From: Candidatus Scalindua sp.
GTDB taxonomy: Bacteria; Planctomycetota; Brocadiia; Brocadiales; Scalinduaceae
Reading direction: 5' to 3'
Assembly: GCA_021776915.1 (NCBI GenBank)
Contig: JAIQZU010000082.1
Location: 1-64,000 of the forward strand
DNA length: 64,000 nucleotides
Below, piece after piece: positions 28,225-37,306 of the stretch. The notes under the pieces were generated by a model. It saw only the letters and a list, made by a program, of their open reading frames with translations. It was not told the origin of the DNA and did not search any database. The position numbers and the translations under genes were made by a program. Each line of letters opens with the position of its first letter. Positions within the stretch are counted from its first letter, which is position 1.

Positions 28225-28913
28225 GTACTTCCCTCCTTCCTATTTCTTGTTAATTTTGTTTAGAAATAAAGTAAAGTAAGCTAATACATACTGACCGATC
28301 AAATTGTTTTGCATAAACACTAAATCATCTTTTGACTATAGCAACAAAAGCAAATGGACGTTTCCTATTGGGATAGATTTAGATGCTAAAGACAATAACT
28401 TATGGAAGGTATGTTTCTTGCGGATATTAAAATTAGGAATTTGCATATCCATTTGTTAACGTACGTAAGATAAAGTTCACAACAACCTTAAATTAAAAAT
28501 ATTTATAAATATTTAACGCACAAAAAACACAATCAAAATGTCACTTAACGCAACGGATATACCAAAACGTAAAAACAACAAAAGAAGTTAGCTCTAACAT
28601 TCAAACATAAAACTACTTACTACATATTCAATAACTACACTTTTATTCTGAGCATTTGATGATTCTGGTGCAAATCTGCCATGCACAAAAAAAAATCTCA
28701 CCTAAGACTTGACGTTATAAATACTTACCGCACTCAGTTGATAATATGGTAATTGTGTAGAGTTTTAGCCAATCCAAATCGCAGTTAGAACAACAAAAGA
28801 CCTCCCCTGTTTGAAGCGGATTATATTGCAGTATCCCCTGTTAAGTCAACAAAATTATGCGGATACGCTAGTTTTACCTTTTTATAAAATAGCTACACAC
28901 TCCGTGATTAACA
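28225..28913. other. 689-bp gene-free region upstream of amt4
   Basis: The region is strongly A/T-rich and holds the amt4 promoter. A perfect 18-bp palindrome AAATATTTATAAATATTT lies at 28497-28514, about 270 bp upstream of the start. No gene and no convincing sigma-54 site were seen; a TGGCA near 28680 has the wrong spacing. Confidence 0.55.
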
Positions 28914-29705
28914 TCAAATTTTTATTTTATTCCAGATATCATCTAATTCTTTTAAAGAACATTCTTCTATTTTTTTCCCTGCATCAGCAATTTGCACCTC
29001 TACCTTCTTAAACCTACCTATAAATTTGGATATGCTTTTTCGTAATAAATCTTCCGAATCCAGTTTAAGAAATCTCGAAAGGTTCACCACTGCAAACAGT
29101 AAATCACCAATCTCTTCAGCTACCTGCTCCCTTTCTTTATTATTGATTGCATCCTTGACCTCCTCTAGCTCTTCATGAACCTTTGCTATAACATCTTCAA
29201 TTACTTCCCAATCAAAACCTACTCGCGCAACCTTCTTCTGAACCTTTTGTGCCTTTTGCAAAGCCGGCATATGCCTTGGAATATTATCCACGATTGATTT
29301 CTTTTTGTTAGTTTTGCCACCTTCTTTTGCCTCTGCTTCTTGCTTCTTTATTTCGTTCCATTGGTTTAAGGCTTCATTTGCATTTCCTGCTGTCTTATCT
29401 CCAAAGACATGAGGGTGCCTTCTGATCATCTTTTCTAAACATGCTTCAAGGACATTATTTATATCAAAATTTTTACTGTCATCGGCTACTTTACAATAGA
29501 ATATTATCAGAAAAAACAGGTCTGCAAGTTCTTCCTTTAGCTGTTCAGGATCTCTTGAGTCCACTGCATCAACTATCTCATAAACCTCCTCAATCAAACA
29601 GGATTTCAACGACTCATGCGTCTGCTCTTTGTCCCAGGGACATCCTTCATCACTTCTGAGCCTTTCCATTATCCCAATAAGAGCCTTAAAGTTACTACTC
29701 AACAA
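28914..29705 (-). CDS. mazG: Nucleoside triphosphate pyrophosphohydrolase MazG
   Basis: The protein has 263 residues from the chosen start and two MazG helical repeats. The first begins 'MERLRSDEGCPWDKEQTHESL' with 'EEVYEIVDAVD' and 'EELADLFFLIIFY' (metal-binding Glu/Asp). The second has 'VHEELEEVKDAIN' and 'EEIGDLLFAVVNL'. It hydrolyses NTPs to NMP and pyrophosphate, cleaning the nucleotide pool. I chose the TTG at 29705, preceded by GGAAGGAG at 8 bases. The longer frame (TTG at 29774) would overlap the exbD-like gene by 38 bases. Confidence 0.9.
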   Translation of the reverse strand: MLSSNFKALIGIMERLRSDEGCPWDKEQTHESLKSCLIEEVYEIVDAVDSRDPEQLKEELADLFFLIIFYCKVADDSKNFDINNVLEACLEKMIRRHPHVFGDKTAGNANEALNQWNEIKKQEAEAKEGGKTNKKKSIVDNIPRHMPALQKAQKVQKKVARVGFDWEVIEDVIAKVHEELEEVKDAINNKEREQVAEEIGDLLFAVVNLSRFLKLDSEDLLRKSISKFIGRFKKVEVQIADAGKKIEECSLKELDDIWNKIKI

Positions 29706-29736
29706 ATTACATACTCCTTCCTGATATTTTTTGTTA

Positions 29737-30150
29737 CTATTTCCCTGATTCTTCTTCCATAATTGTTGGAGCAATTACCTTTTTAAAGCCTGCCCCTTTA
29801 ACTGTATCCATAATATCAATCACTACACCATAAGGCACAAATTTATCAGCCTTCAATACCAGCACCTCATCACCGGTGTCCAGAATTACTCTTCTGAGTT
29901 CTTTTTCGAGGGTTTTTTTATCAACCGGCCTATCTTGCAAAAATAATCCTCCATCACGAGCTATGGTTAATACCATATTCTCTATCTTGGTTACCTCGGA
30001 ATGCCTGGTGGAAGGTAATTCCAATTTAATATTCGGTTGTTCTACAAATGCAGAGGTAACCATAAAGAATATTAAAAGCAAAAAAAGTACATCCACCAGA
30101 GAAGCAATATTTATTACCGGTTTTATGTATCGTTTTATACGAAATTGCAT
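29737..30150 (-). CDS. ExbD/TolR biopolymer transport protein
   Basis: The 137-residue protein has one N-terminal membrane helix with the functional Asp ('SLVDVLFLLLIFFMVTSAF') and a periplasmic domain. It should form the proton-driven complex with the ExbB/TolQ protein encoded just upstream (2-bp gap). The cargo could be TonB- or Tol-like; the adjacent TonB-like gene favours ExbD. Confidence 0.88.
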   Translation of the reverse strand: MQFRIKRYIKPVINIASLVDVLFLLLIFFMVTSAFVEQPNIKLELPSTRHSEVTKIENMVLTIARDGGLFLQDRPVDKKTLEKELRRVILDTGDEVLVLKADKFVPYGVVIDIMDTVKGAGFKKVIAPTIMEEESGK

Positions 30151-30152
30151 AG

Positions 30153-30788
30153 TTATTCCTTCTCAGAACTCATGCTGTTCTCAGCTTTCCTTGTAGAATA
30201 AATCCTGTTCAAGAGCAACATTGAGTATTTCTCCATCTCCAGTACCAGGTTATCAACCTTTCTATCAAAACTACTGTACGCTATTAAAGATGGTATTGCC
30301 ACCCCCAGTCCAATTATGGTAGTCCTGAGGGCTTGTGCTATTCCACCGGAAAAAGCTTTTGTCTGCCCCAATCCCACTTCTGATATTACGTCAAAAACCT
30401 GGCTCATACCAAGTACCGTTCCAAGTAATCCAAGTAGCGGAGAAATTGCCGTAATAACCTCCAGCACTATTAGCATTCTCTCCAGGTTTCTGGCCTCCTG
30501 CCTTCCTGCGGCCTGAATATCCAGCACCTTTTCCTCTCTTGACAAATGTGTATTGGAGATTGTACGTTTGATTATATTGGAAAATGGCCCTTTTATAATA
30601 TCGCATCTGTTAATTACCGCCTGGATATCTTTTGGGCCCTTAATAACATTAATAATGTAGATTAGTTCCGGCTTTATAACTCTGCTCCTCCTCAGGCTAA
30701 TAGTACGCTCCAGGATAACGGCGAGTGCCAGGACAGAACAAATAAACAAAGGTATCATTATTGGGCCTCCGCCCATTAACCATTCCAA
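30153..30788 (-). CDS. MotA/TolQ/ExbB proton channel protein
   Basis: The 211-residue protein has three helices, with the conserved block 'ISPLLGLLGTVLGMSQVF' and 'GIAQALRTTIIGLGVAIPSLI'. It is the motor partner of the ExbD protein and converts proton flow to force on a TonB-type protein. It lies between the tonB-like and exbD-like genes, with gaps of 15 and 2 bp. Confidence 0.9.
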   Translation of the reverse strand: MEWLMGGGPIMIPLFICSVLALAVILERTISLRRSRVIKPELIYIINVIKGPKDIQAVINRCDIIKGPFSNIIKRTISNTHLSREEKVLDIQAAGRQEARNLERMLIVLEVITAISPLLGLLGTVLGMSQVFDVISEVGLGQTKAFSGGIAQALRTTIIGLGVAIPSLIAYSSFDRKVDNLVLEMEKYSMLLLNRIYSTRKAENSMSSEKE

Positions 30789-30803
30789 TATATTGCCTCC
30801 GTT

Positions 30804-32219
30804 TTAAAAGAAGTAGTAACTGAATTTAACATTTATATACTTTTCATCTATATATTCCGGAAATTTATCTAATATAGTATTTTGAATCGATGCCTGTACT
30901 TTAGAAGCTAAAAGTTCATTTCCTGCTGAATCTTCAATTATTACATCGGCTATTTTACCAGAAGGAAGCGCCTTAAATGTCACAACTACAGGTTTAAACT
31001 CATTGGTTACCTGATTTATAGAGGCATCTGTGCCGTATTGCAACAACCAGTATAATCTTATTTTATCCTTTATGTGTTTGTAATAAGGAGCGTATTCATG
31101 TTTTTTTATATTAAAAGATTCTGCACCGGTATTTCGTGAATTTGATATATTATCTTCAAAGAAAGGAGCATCATTTCCGGCAGGTATATTGTTTGCCTGA
31201 GGATCAGAAGCTGTAATATTGTTTTGAACTTTGTTTGCAATACTCTCCTTGCTGCCTTCGATTATTTCTTTCATCATTGCCTTTGGAATTGAAGCTGTTT
31301 CTGTATATTCCTCGACAGGCTCGACTATCTTTTCTTTTTCTTCTTCCGCAACAGCAACATCAGCTTCTATATTCTTCAATGGTTCTGTCTCAGTGATAAC
31401 TACGTGTGACTCCAGTGTTACAGACTCTATTTTATCAATATTCTCCAATTGTTCTTTATCAGATTTATTGTTAAGAGTTTGAGAATCCATTGCTTCAAGA
31501 TTCTCTGCTTTGATATCTTTATAGACAGGCACATTCTGCGTCTCATCATCTATCAAGACCAGCTGTTCAGAATGAGAAGCTTCGACTACTTCACTGTCAA
31601 CAGGCGACTCTTCACCATCTCTCACTTCAGGTACTTCAGGCAAGCTATCGGCTGTTTGCTCCTCAACTACAGGTTGGGAAGAATCCTCCGACACAACTTC
31701 TGAGGATTCACCGTAACTGGCATCTACGGGAAAACCTGATTCTTGAAATGCAGTGGAGGCAAGTTCTTCAGGGACCTCTCCGTGAAAATCAGCATCACTC
31801 TCTAATCTGGGCTTGTCATTTACATTATCATCCCCTGTATACATGTCTCTTGCGATAGACCCTTTTTCTCCTATTTTATTAGTATCCGTTTGAGTTTCTT
31901 CGTCTACGGCATTATCAGGTGTATCTACAAAAAGCTGTCTCTTCTCTTTCGGGATATCTTCTTTATCCGCTTCTACCTCTTCCTTTGACTCTTCTTCGTT
32001 TTGAACGATTTTTTCTTCTTCCTTTTCGGATTCAAGATCTATCTCGATTACATAGTTCCTCTTCTTCGAAGCATTATCACTGAAGTCAAACGAAGGTTTT
32101 AGGAGATGGCTTACACTGGATGAGGAAAAGATAAAGATGAGGTGTATTATGCCGGATATTGTTAGAAAATAAACAAAAACCGTTTTATTTTCATAAACAA
32201 AGTGATGTTTTGAATGCAT
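30804..32219 (-). CDS. TonB/TolA-like energy-transducing protein with long acidic linker
   Basis: The 471-residue protein has an N-terminal helix (about residues 13-35) and a long Glu/Asp/Ser-rich, Pro-poor stretch of about 330 residues. A small C-terminal domain ('YKHIKDKIRLYWLLQYG...') resembles TonB/TolA C-termini. The linker is highly acidic, unlike the Pro/Lys-rich linker of classic TonB. Context (first gene of the exbB-exbD set) is the main support for function. Sequence in the linker is low in complexity, so remote matches there are unreliable. Confidence 0.7.
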   Translation of the reverse strand: MHSKHHFVYENKTVFVYFLTISGIIHLIFIFSSSSVSHLLKPSFDFSDNASKKRNYVIEIDLESEKEEEKIVQNEEESKEEVEADKEDIPKEKRQLFVDTPDNAVDEETQTDTNKIGEKGSIARDMYTGDDNVNDKPRLESDADFHGEVPEELASTAFQESGFPVDASYGESSEVVSEDSSQPVVEEQTADSLPEVPEVRDGEESPVDSEVVEASHSEQLVLIDDETQNVPVYKDIKAENLEAMDSQTLNNKSDKEQLENIDKIESVTLESHVVITETEPLKNIEADVAVAEEEKEKIVEPVEEYTETASIPKAMMKEIIEGSKESIANKVQNNITASDPQANNIPAGNDAPFFEDNISNSRNTGAESFNIKKHEYAPYYKHIKDKIRLYWLLQYGTDASINQVTNEFKPVVVTFKALPSGKIADVIIEDSAGNELLASKVQASIQNTILDKFPEYIDEKYINVKFSYYFF

Positions 32220-32452
32220 AAATTTTTATCAAAGGAAGATCGTTTATGCTCATTCTAATGAGGGCTGTAATAAAATTAGCGATTTGATATATTTAATATA
32301 GCAGTTTATCAACACAACTTAATTCAATGGGGTAAGTGCGAGATGCAGCCAGACCTGTTATACGTTCAGTTTAAAAAAAAATATAAAACCTTTTCCAACT
32401 CACTCTTTGGCTTCGTAGAATTTTTACTAATTGGCCAATACCTGTCCTTCAC

Positions 32453-33436
32453 TTACTGACCGGACAAAATATCAGGAGGTTCCTCTTTTCCAATATAACC
32501 CTTTAAATACTGATAATAATCACTATCAGTGCTTAAATACAAATGAGTGTTCTTGTCAATCGTTTTTTCATATGTTTCAAGGGTCTTTGTAAAAGAATAA
32601 AATTCAGGAGCTTTCCCATACGTATCTGCATATATTTTGATTGCCTCAGCATCCGCCTCTCCTCTAGTTTCAGTTGCTATCTTATAGCCTTCGGATTCTA
32701 TCTTCTCCAACTCCTTTTTCATATACCCCAATATTTGCGCCTCTTCCCTTCTGCCCTCAGATTCGTATTTATTTGCAATCCTGATTCTTTCTGAGCGCAT
32801 CCTGTCAAATATTTTAGGTATAACAGCCGGAACATAATTAATGTGCTTTATCCTGACATCAACCAGTTCCATGCCGTATCTCTCACTTAATTCTTCATTG
32901 GCCATTTTATGTATTTCTTTAACCAGGTTCTCCCTGCCATTAACAATTTCCACCTTCTTATCCAATTCCGCCTTTTCCAACTCTACTGTCGTGTATACAA
33001 GCTTCCGATTAGTATTTCTGAGAATCTCATTTAAAGGATACGAACTTACTATGTTTTTTACAGCAGATCCTATAACCTCGTCCAATACACCTTGCCCTCT
33101 ATCTTCCGTTCCTAATGATGTATAAAATTTTAGTGGTTCATTTATCTTCCAACGAGCCCATGTATTAATACCGATGTTTTCCTTATCTCTTGTCAAGATA
33201 TCACTTGACTCTCCGTCCCACTCGATGATCCTCTTTTCGAAGTATTTCGTCTTTTGGATAAAAGGCGTTTTTATATTTAATCCCGGTTCCTTTACAACCT
33301 TGACCGGCCTGCCAAACTGGGTAATCACATATTGTGATTTAATGTCAACCACATAAAAAGAGTTACTGGCTATGATAATTATTGCCAATACTGCTACCAT
33401 GGCTATTATAATGTATATTTGTGCTGTTTGCTTCAT
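32453..33436 (-). CDS. hflC: HflC-like band-7 membrane protein
   Basis: The 327-residue protein has an N-terminal anchor and a SPFH/band-7 domain ('SQYVITQFGRPVKVVKEPGLNIKTPF'). A helical region follows ('RGEADAEAIKIYADTYGKAPEFYSF', typical of HflC). With HflK it forms the ring that encloses FtsH protease. Its start overlaps the hflK stop by 4 bp, so the pair is translationally coupled. Confidence 0.92.
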   Translation of the reverse strand: MKQTAQIYIIIAMVAVLAIIIIASNSFYVVDIKSQYVITQFGRPVKVVKEPGLNIKTPFIQKTKYFEKRIIEWDGESSDILTRDKENIGINTWARWKINEPLKFYTSLGTEDRGQGVLDEVIGSAVKNIVSSYPLNEILRNTNRKLVYTTVELEKAELDKKVEIVNGRENLVKEIHKMANEELSERYGMELVDVRIKHINYVPAVIPKIFDRMRSERIRIANKYESEGRREEAQILGYMKKELEKIESEGYKIATETRGEADAEAIKIYADTYGKAPEFYSFTKTLETYEKTIDKNTHLYLSTDSDYYQYLKGYIGKEEPPDILSGQ

Positions 33437-34428
33437 TTCGTCACCCTGCTCTCTCCCAGGTTAAGTATTGGTAAAATCCCTTTTTGATCTTTATCAATTA
33501 TATAAATCTCTTCACATTTCGGTATTACCCTTTCCATTGTTTCAAGGTAGAGTCTTCTTCTGGTTACGTCCTTTGCTTTCTCATACTCTTTCCAAACGGC
33601 AAGAAACGCCTTTGTATCTCCTGTTGCCTCGTTTATCCTCTTTATTTTATATCCTTCTGCCTCACTAATCGCCTGTTCCTTTTTTCCCATTGCAGCCGGT
33701 ATAACCTTGTTCCTCCTTCCCTCAGCTTCATTTGTAATCTGATCTCTCAATTGCACCGCCTTGTTTACAGCATCAAAGGCATCCTTAACCTGTCCCGGCG
33801 GATTGACGCCTTTCAGATTTACCGCCTGCACATCGATTCCACAGCCATATGAGTCAAGTATTGTTTCTATTTCAGTTTCTGCAACACCCTCTATTTGCCT
33901 TCTTCCTATAGTCAGTACCTCATCAATGGACTTGTCACCTACAATCCTTCTCATCACAGCTTCGGAGACATCCCTTATAGCACTTTTCACATCCCTCACA
34001 TTAAAAAGAAACTCTTTCAGATCTTTAATCTTATATCTTACTACCCAATGCACCTCGGCACAATTTCTGTCCCCGGTCAACATTAGAGAAACCTCCTGTG
34101 CACCTCTAAAATTATAGTCAATCACACTTTCCCTACCAGACCGAAGAGTTCTGTAACCGAATTCCTCATTGTATATACGCTTAACCTCTCCAACATATAC
34201 CCTGTCAATACCAAATGGCAACTTAAAATGTAATCCCGGCCCAACAGTCTCCAGATACTTACCAAACCTCAACATTGCAGCTTCCTCATTTGCCTTTACA
34301 GTAAATACAGTAGAGTACCCAAGAATGATAATACCTATAACAATTGCTATGGGTATTATAAACTTCTTAAATGGTTCAAGTTGTATTTTATCAAATTTGA
34401 ATTCCGGTTGGTCTCCATAACCATTCAT
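33433..34428 (-). CDS. hflK: HflK-like band-7 membrane protein
   Basis: The 331-residue protein has one membrane helix (about residues 26-45), then the band-7 domain ('EEAAMLRFGKYLETVGPGLHFKLPF'). A coiled region contains 'AEGRRNKVIPAAMGKKEQAISEAEGYKIKRIN'. It forms hetero-oligomers with HflC in regulating FtsH. The N-terminal Gly/Gln-rich part of classic HflK is reduced to about 20 residues. Confidence 0.92.
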   Translation of the reverse strand: MNGYGDQPEFKFDKIQLEPFKKFIIPIAIVIGIIILGYSTVFTVKANEEAAMLRFGKYLETVGPGLHFKLPFGIDRVYVGEVKRIYNEEFGYRTLRSGRESVIDYNFRGAQEVSLMLTGDRNCAEVHWVVRYKIKDLKEFLFNVRDVKSAIRDVSEAVMRRIVGDKSIDEVLTIGRRQIEGVAETEIETILDSYGCGIDVQAVNLKGVNPPGQVKDAFDAVNKAVQLRDQITNEAEGRRNKVIPAAMGKKEQAISEAEGYKIKRINEATGDTKAFLAVWKEYEKAKDVTRRRLYLETMERVIPKCEEIYIIDKDQKGILPILNLGESRVTK

Positions 34429-34595
34429 AATCTACCTTTCAGACAATTGTTCAAGTGTTATTATAACAAGCACTTACGATCAATAAATTCCATTAGCGTG
34501 TCCCTGTGCTGATAACTGTAATACTACAAGCAATATCTATGAGTGTCAAGCTTATTATAATAATCAGAGCAAGTTACACGTATCCATCTTTTGAT

Positions 34596-35603
34596 TTATA
34601 TGATTCTGGTAATTTCGTCTACTTCAAAAAAAGGCAAATCACTCGCCTCTCTGTTTCTAATTATTTTCAGGCCATCCTCTTTATCAGTCAATTTGCCAAT
34701 TACCGAACACTCAATACCATTTTCCGCAAGTTTACTTAACACAGATTCTCTGTCATCAGGGTTTATTACTATTAATAACGCACCGGAAGCTATAACGCCC
34801 ATCGGATCAAGATTATACTCAGAGCATAAAACCCTCGCTTCATCCAGGCACTTAATCTTCTCTTCATAAATTATAACACCTGTGTTCGATACCCTTGCAA
34901 GTTCGAATAATCCTGTTGCCAGGCCTCCCTCTGTAGGGTCGTGCATCGCATGAATATCAGCCGCTTGATTTGCGATAAGAGCCTCCTTTACAACGCTGAT
35001 CCCTGGATCATGCAAAAAGTTCTGAACTTTCCTGACAAACAAATTTCCATATTTTACAGACAACTCCTTTTCTTTTTCTCTCGCAAGAAGCGCCATCCCC
35101 TCGATTGCAATACCCTTGGTCAATATAATATCATCTCCCACCTTCGCATTTGAATTCTGCACTAATTTTCCTTTATCCACCTCGCCAAGCATATGCCCTG
35201 ATACTATAGGCCTATCCAACCCCTGAGTAATTTCTGTATGTCCGCCACAAAGAACTATCCCTAATTCTTCAGCAGCCATTTCAATATCGTGGAATATTTC
35301 CTCAACCAGTTTGCTATCCGTTTTGTTTTCCGGCAGGAAGATTGACGCAAGAAGCCACTTTGGCGCCCCCCCCATAGTTGCAATATCGTTTGCGTTTACA
35401 TTAACCGTATACCATCCAATCTTATAAGATGTAAATGTAATGGGGTCAGTTGTTGCAATAAGATACTTATCTCCAAAATCTATTACCGCAGCATCTTCAC
35501 CAACCTTCGGGCCTACAATAACCCGTGGATCTCTATTTTTAACAGCACCCAGTAATTCGCCAAGGAGATTTGTATTTAACTTGCCAACTGGAAATGTATT
35601 CAT
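34596..35603 (-). CDS. AIR synthase-related (HypE/ThiL-like) protein
   Basis: The 335-residue protein has the PurM-like fold motifs. These include 'VGEDAAVIDFGDKYLIATTDPITF' (ATP/Mg site), 'NVNANDIATMGGAPKWLL' and 'HDPTEGGLATGLFELA'. Family members include HypE, ThiL and SelD. It lacks the C-terminal Cys of HypE, and no other hydrogenase maturation genes are present, so the exact role is open. Confidence 0.8.
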   Translation of the reverse strand: MNTFPVGKLNTNLLGELLGAVKNRDPRVIVGPKVGEDAAVIDFGDKYLIATTDPITFTSYKIGWYTVNVNANDIATMGGAPKWLLASIFLPENKTDSKLVEEIFHDIEMAAEELGIVLCGGHTEITQGLDRPIVSGHMLGEVDKGKLVQNSNAKVGDDIILTKGIAIEGMALLAREKEKELSVKYGNLFVRKVQNFLHDPGISVVKEALIANQAADIHAMHDPTEGGLATGLFELARVSNTGVIIYEEKIKCLDEARVLCSEYNLDPMGVIASGALLIVINPDDRESVLSKLAENGIECSVIGKLTDKEDGLKIIRNREASDLPFFEVDEITRII

Positions 35604-35667
35604 TTGCCTTTAATTAAGGAATTTAGGGATTGCAATGATACTATTTATGCCCTCAATCCATCATAAT

Positions 35668-35775
35668 AAGTTTGAAGTTTAAAGTGAACTAAAGTTGCGG
35701 AAACCACGCTAAGCGTGGTAACAGTTTATCTGACTTTAGGCGCTTTTAGTTCACTTCAAACTTTAGACACTTTTA
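35668..35775. repeat. Intergenic inverted-repeat element, family B copy 2
   Basis: Arms AGTTTGAAGTTTAAAGTGAACT and AGTTCACTTCAAACTTTA face each other, with a central ACCACGCT-AAGCGTGGT hairpin. It shares the GAAGTG-A-CTAAAGT unit with copies at 2269-2392 and 36578-36698. It lies between the AIR-synthase-like and PIG-L genes. Confidence 0.65.
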
Positions 35776-35833
35776 TTAAGTATCGAGTTTCCCCAATCCC
35801 TTAATTCCTAAATTCTTTAATCCCTAAATTTCT

Positions 35834-36532
35834 TTAAATCAAGTCTCTTATATCTCTCAATCCCAATTTTTCACGGCTTGCAAATGGCTCCCCATATTGC
35901 TTTCCAATCAATGACCCATAATACTGACCGTATGAATGCAATTGCCTATTCACATCTTTCCATCTATCTTCATTAAATACAAATTGGGACTTATATGATT
36001 TGACTACTTCAACCTTGCTTTCAAATTCATCACTAATATCAATAATAAAGGCCGGCTCCAGATGCACCCTCTGATGAGACCACAGATAATAAAGAATACG
36101 CCCGGGATACCACGGTTCTCCCGCTAAATCGGTTTTTGTCAGCTTTGCATAGAATCTTGCCGCCTCACCAATCTGTGTTGCCTGTATATGATCAGGGTGG
36201 GCATCTTCCCAATAAGGTAAAAACATGATGCCAGGCCTCACCCTGCGAATAACCTCGGCTACCGCATTTCTCGATTCTGTATTGTCAAAAAGATAACGGT
36301 TTGGCAGTCCCAGTGTTGTTCTGCCTGTTACGCCAAGTAAGGCAGTTGCATCTTTGCATTCTACACTCCTTATTTCCGGAGTACCATGCGGAGTGGGCTC
36401 CCCGTTTGTAAGGTCTAGAATATGAACTTCATGACCAAGTTTCAGGAATTTTATTATACTGCCACCCATCCCCCCCTCAACGTCATCAGGATGTGGGCCT
36501 ATAGCGAGAACTTTTATTTTCTTATCCGGCAT
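35834..36532 (-). CDS. PIG-L family N-acetyl deacetylase (BshB1-like)
   Basis: The 232-residue protein has the zinc site 'PHPDDVE' (AHPDD in most) and 'PYWEDAHPDHI' with the His-x-x-x-His pattern. 'GLPNRYLFD' suits BshB1/MshB-type enzymes that remove N-acetyl groups from GlcNAc-type substrates. A bacillithiol role is possible but no bshA or bshC is present. No signal peptide. Confidence 0.88.
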   Translation of the reverse strand: MPDKKIKVLAIGPHPDDVEGGMGGSIIKFLKLGHEVHILDLTNGEPTPHGTPEIRSVECKDATALLGVTGRTTLGLPNRYLFDNTESRNAVAEVIRRVRPGIMFLPYWEDAHPDHIQATQIGEAARFYAKLTKTDLAGEPWYPGRILYYLWSHQRVHLEPAFIIDISDEFESKVEVVKSYKSQFVFNEDRWKDVNRQLHSYGQYYGSLIGKQYGEPFASREKLGLRDIRDLI

Positions 36533-36577
36533 TATATTATTACTTGTTTGAGAAAGTTTTTTGAGTCTCAGAAAAAG

Positions 36578-36698
36578 TCAAAAGTGCCTACCCGCCTGCC
36601 AATCAGTTCGGGCAGGAAGTTTGAAGTGAGCTAAAGTTACGGAAAAATATTTTTTTAACTTTAGGCATTTCAGGCACTTTAAACTGGGAACTTTTATG
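36578..36698. repeat. Intergenic inverted-repeat element, family B copy 3
   Basis: Contains AAGTTTGAAGTGAGCTAAAG on one side and ACTTTAGGCATTTCAGGCAC on the other, as in family B. An extra CCTGCC/GGCAGG hairpin is inserted near 36597. It lies between the PIG-L and DICT-like genes. Confidence 0.6.
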
Positions 36699-37277
36699 TT
36701 AGATATTAAAATAGGTTTGTTTGCCTGAGATTGTGGCATCACTCAGTATATTCTTTTCATTTAAGATGTTTACAGCTTTTTCAGTAAGAGACTTACTGTT
36801 TGTATAAAAGCCAACATACCTTTCGTGATGCTTCTGAGAAGGTACTTCCTGTGCTATCAGCGTAATATGGATATTATGGTTTTTAATTATTGATATCCAA
36901 TTCTCGCGAATTATATCCGCATTCTTTGTCAGGACATGAACGTTGTCCGCTACCTTTTCAATAGGTGAGTCTGCGATGCCTATAATGAATATTTGATCAG
37001 CATGACTCGCCAATTTTGCATATCTTTCACTGTGTTCCTTAAATCTGCTTAGTTCCTGATATCCGGAATATAATGTACACCGTTTTTTATGTAACTTCAA
37101 GGAGTCTTCGATAACCCTGCTCATCATAAATAATGTTTTCTTTGATGTCGTAAAATGATACTCACCATCAATTGAGTCTGTATGGAGGTCTTCAAAAAGC
37201 AGACTGGGGTCGTGGGATTCTGTTAATGCCCTTACTTCTACTATCAAATCATGAAAAATGTTGTTTTTGTTTAACAT
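36699..37277 (-). CDS. DICT-like sensory domain protein
   Basis: The 192-residue soluble protein resembles DICT domains: 'TTSKKTLFMMSRVIED' near the start, 'RYAKLASHADQIFIIGIAD' in the middle and 'FYTNSKSLTEKAVNIL' near the end. DICT domains are found next to diguanylate cyclases and two-component proteins and are thought to sense small signals. Here it stands alone, without an output domain. It ends the operon that begins with the polyferredoxin gene. Confidence 0.5.
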   Translation of the reverse strand: MLNKNNIFHDLIVEVRALTESHDPSLLFEDLHTDSIDGEYHFTTSKKTLFMMSRVIEDSLKLHKKRCTLYSGYQELSRFKEHSERYAKLASHADQIFIIGIADSPIEKVADNVHVLTKNADIIRENWISIIKNHNIHITLIAQEVPSQKHHERYVGFYTNSKSLTEKAVNILNEKNILSDATISGKQTYFNI

Positions 37278-37306
37278 AGATAAATCAACAACAGAAAGAA
37301 GCTAAT

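Noticed and set aside
28665-28690. A TGGCAGATTTGC on the minus strand upstream of amt4
   Set aside because: The GG-GC spacing is 7 bases, so it is not a sigma-54 promoter.
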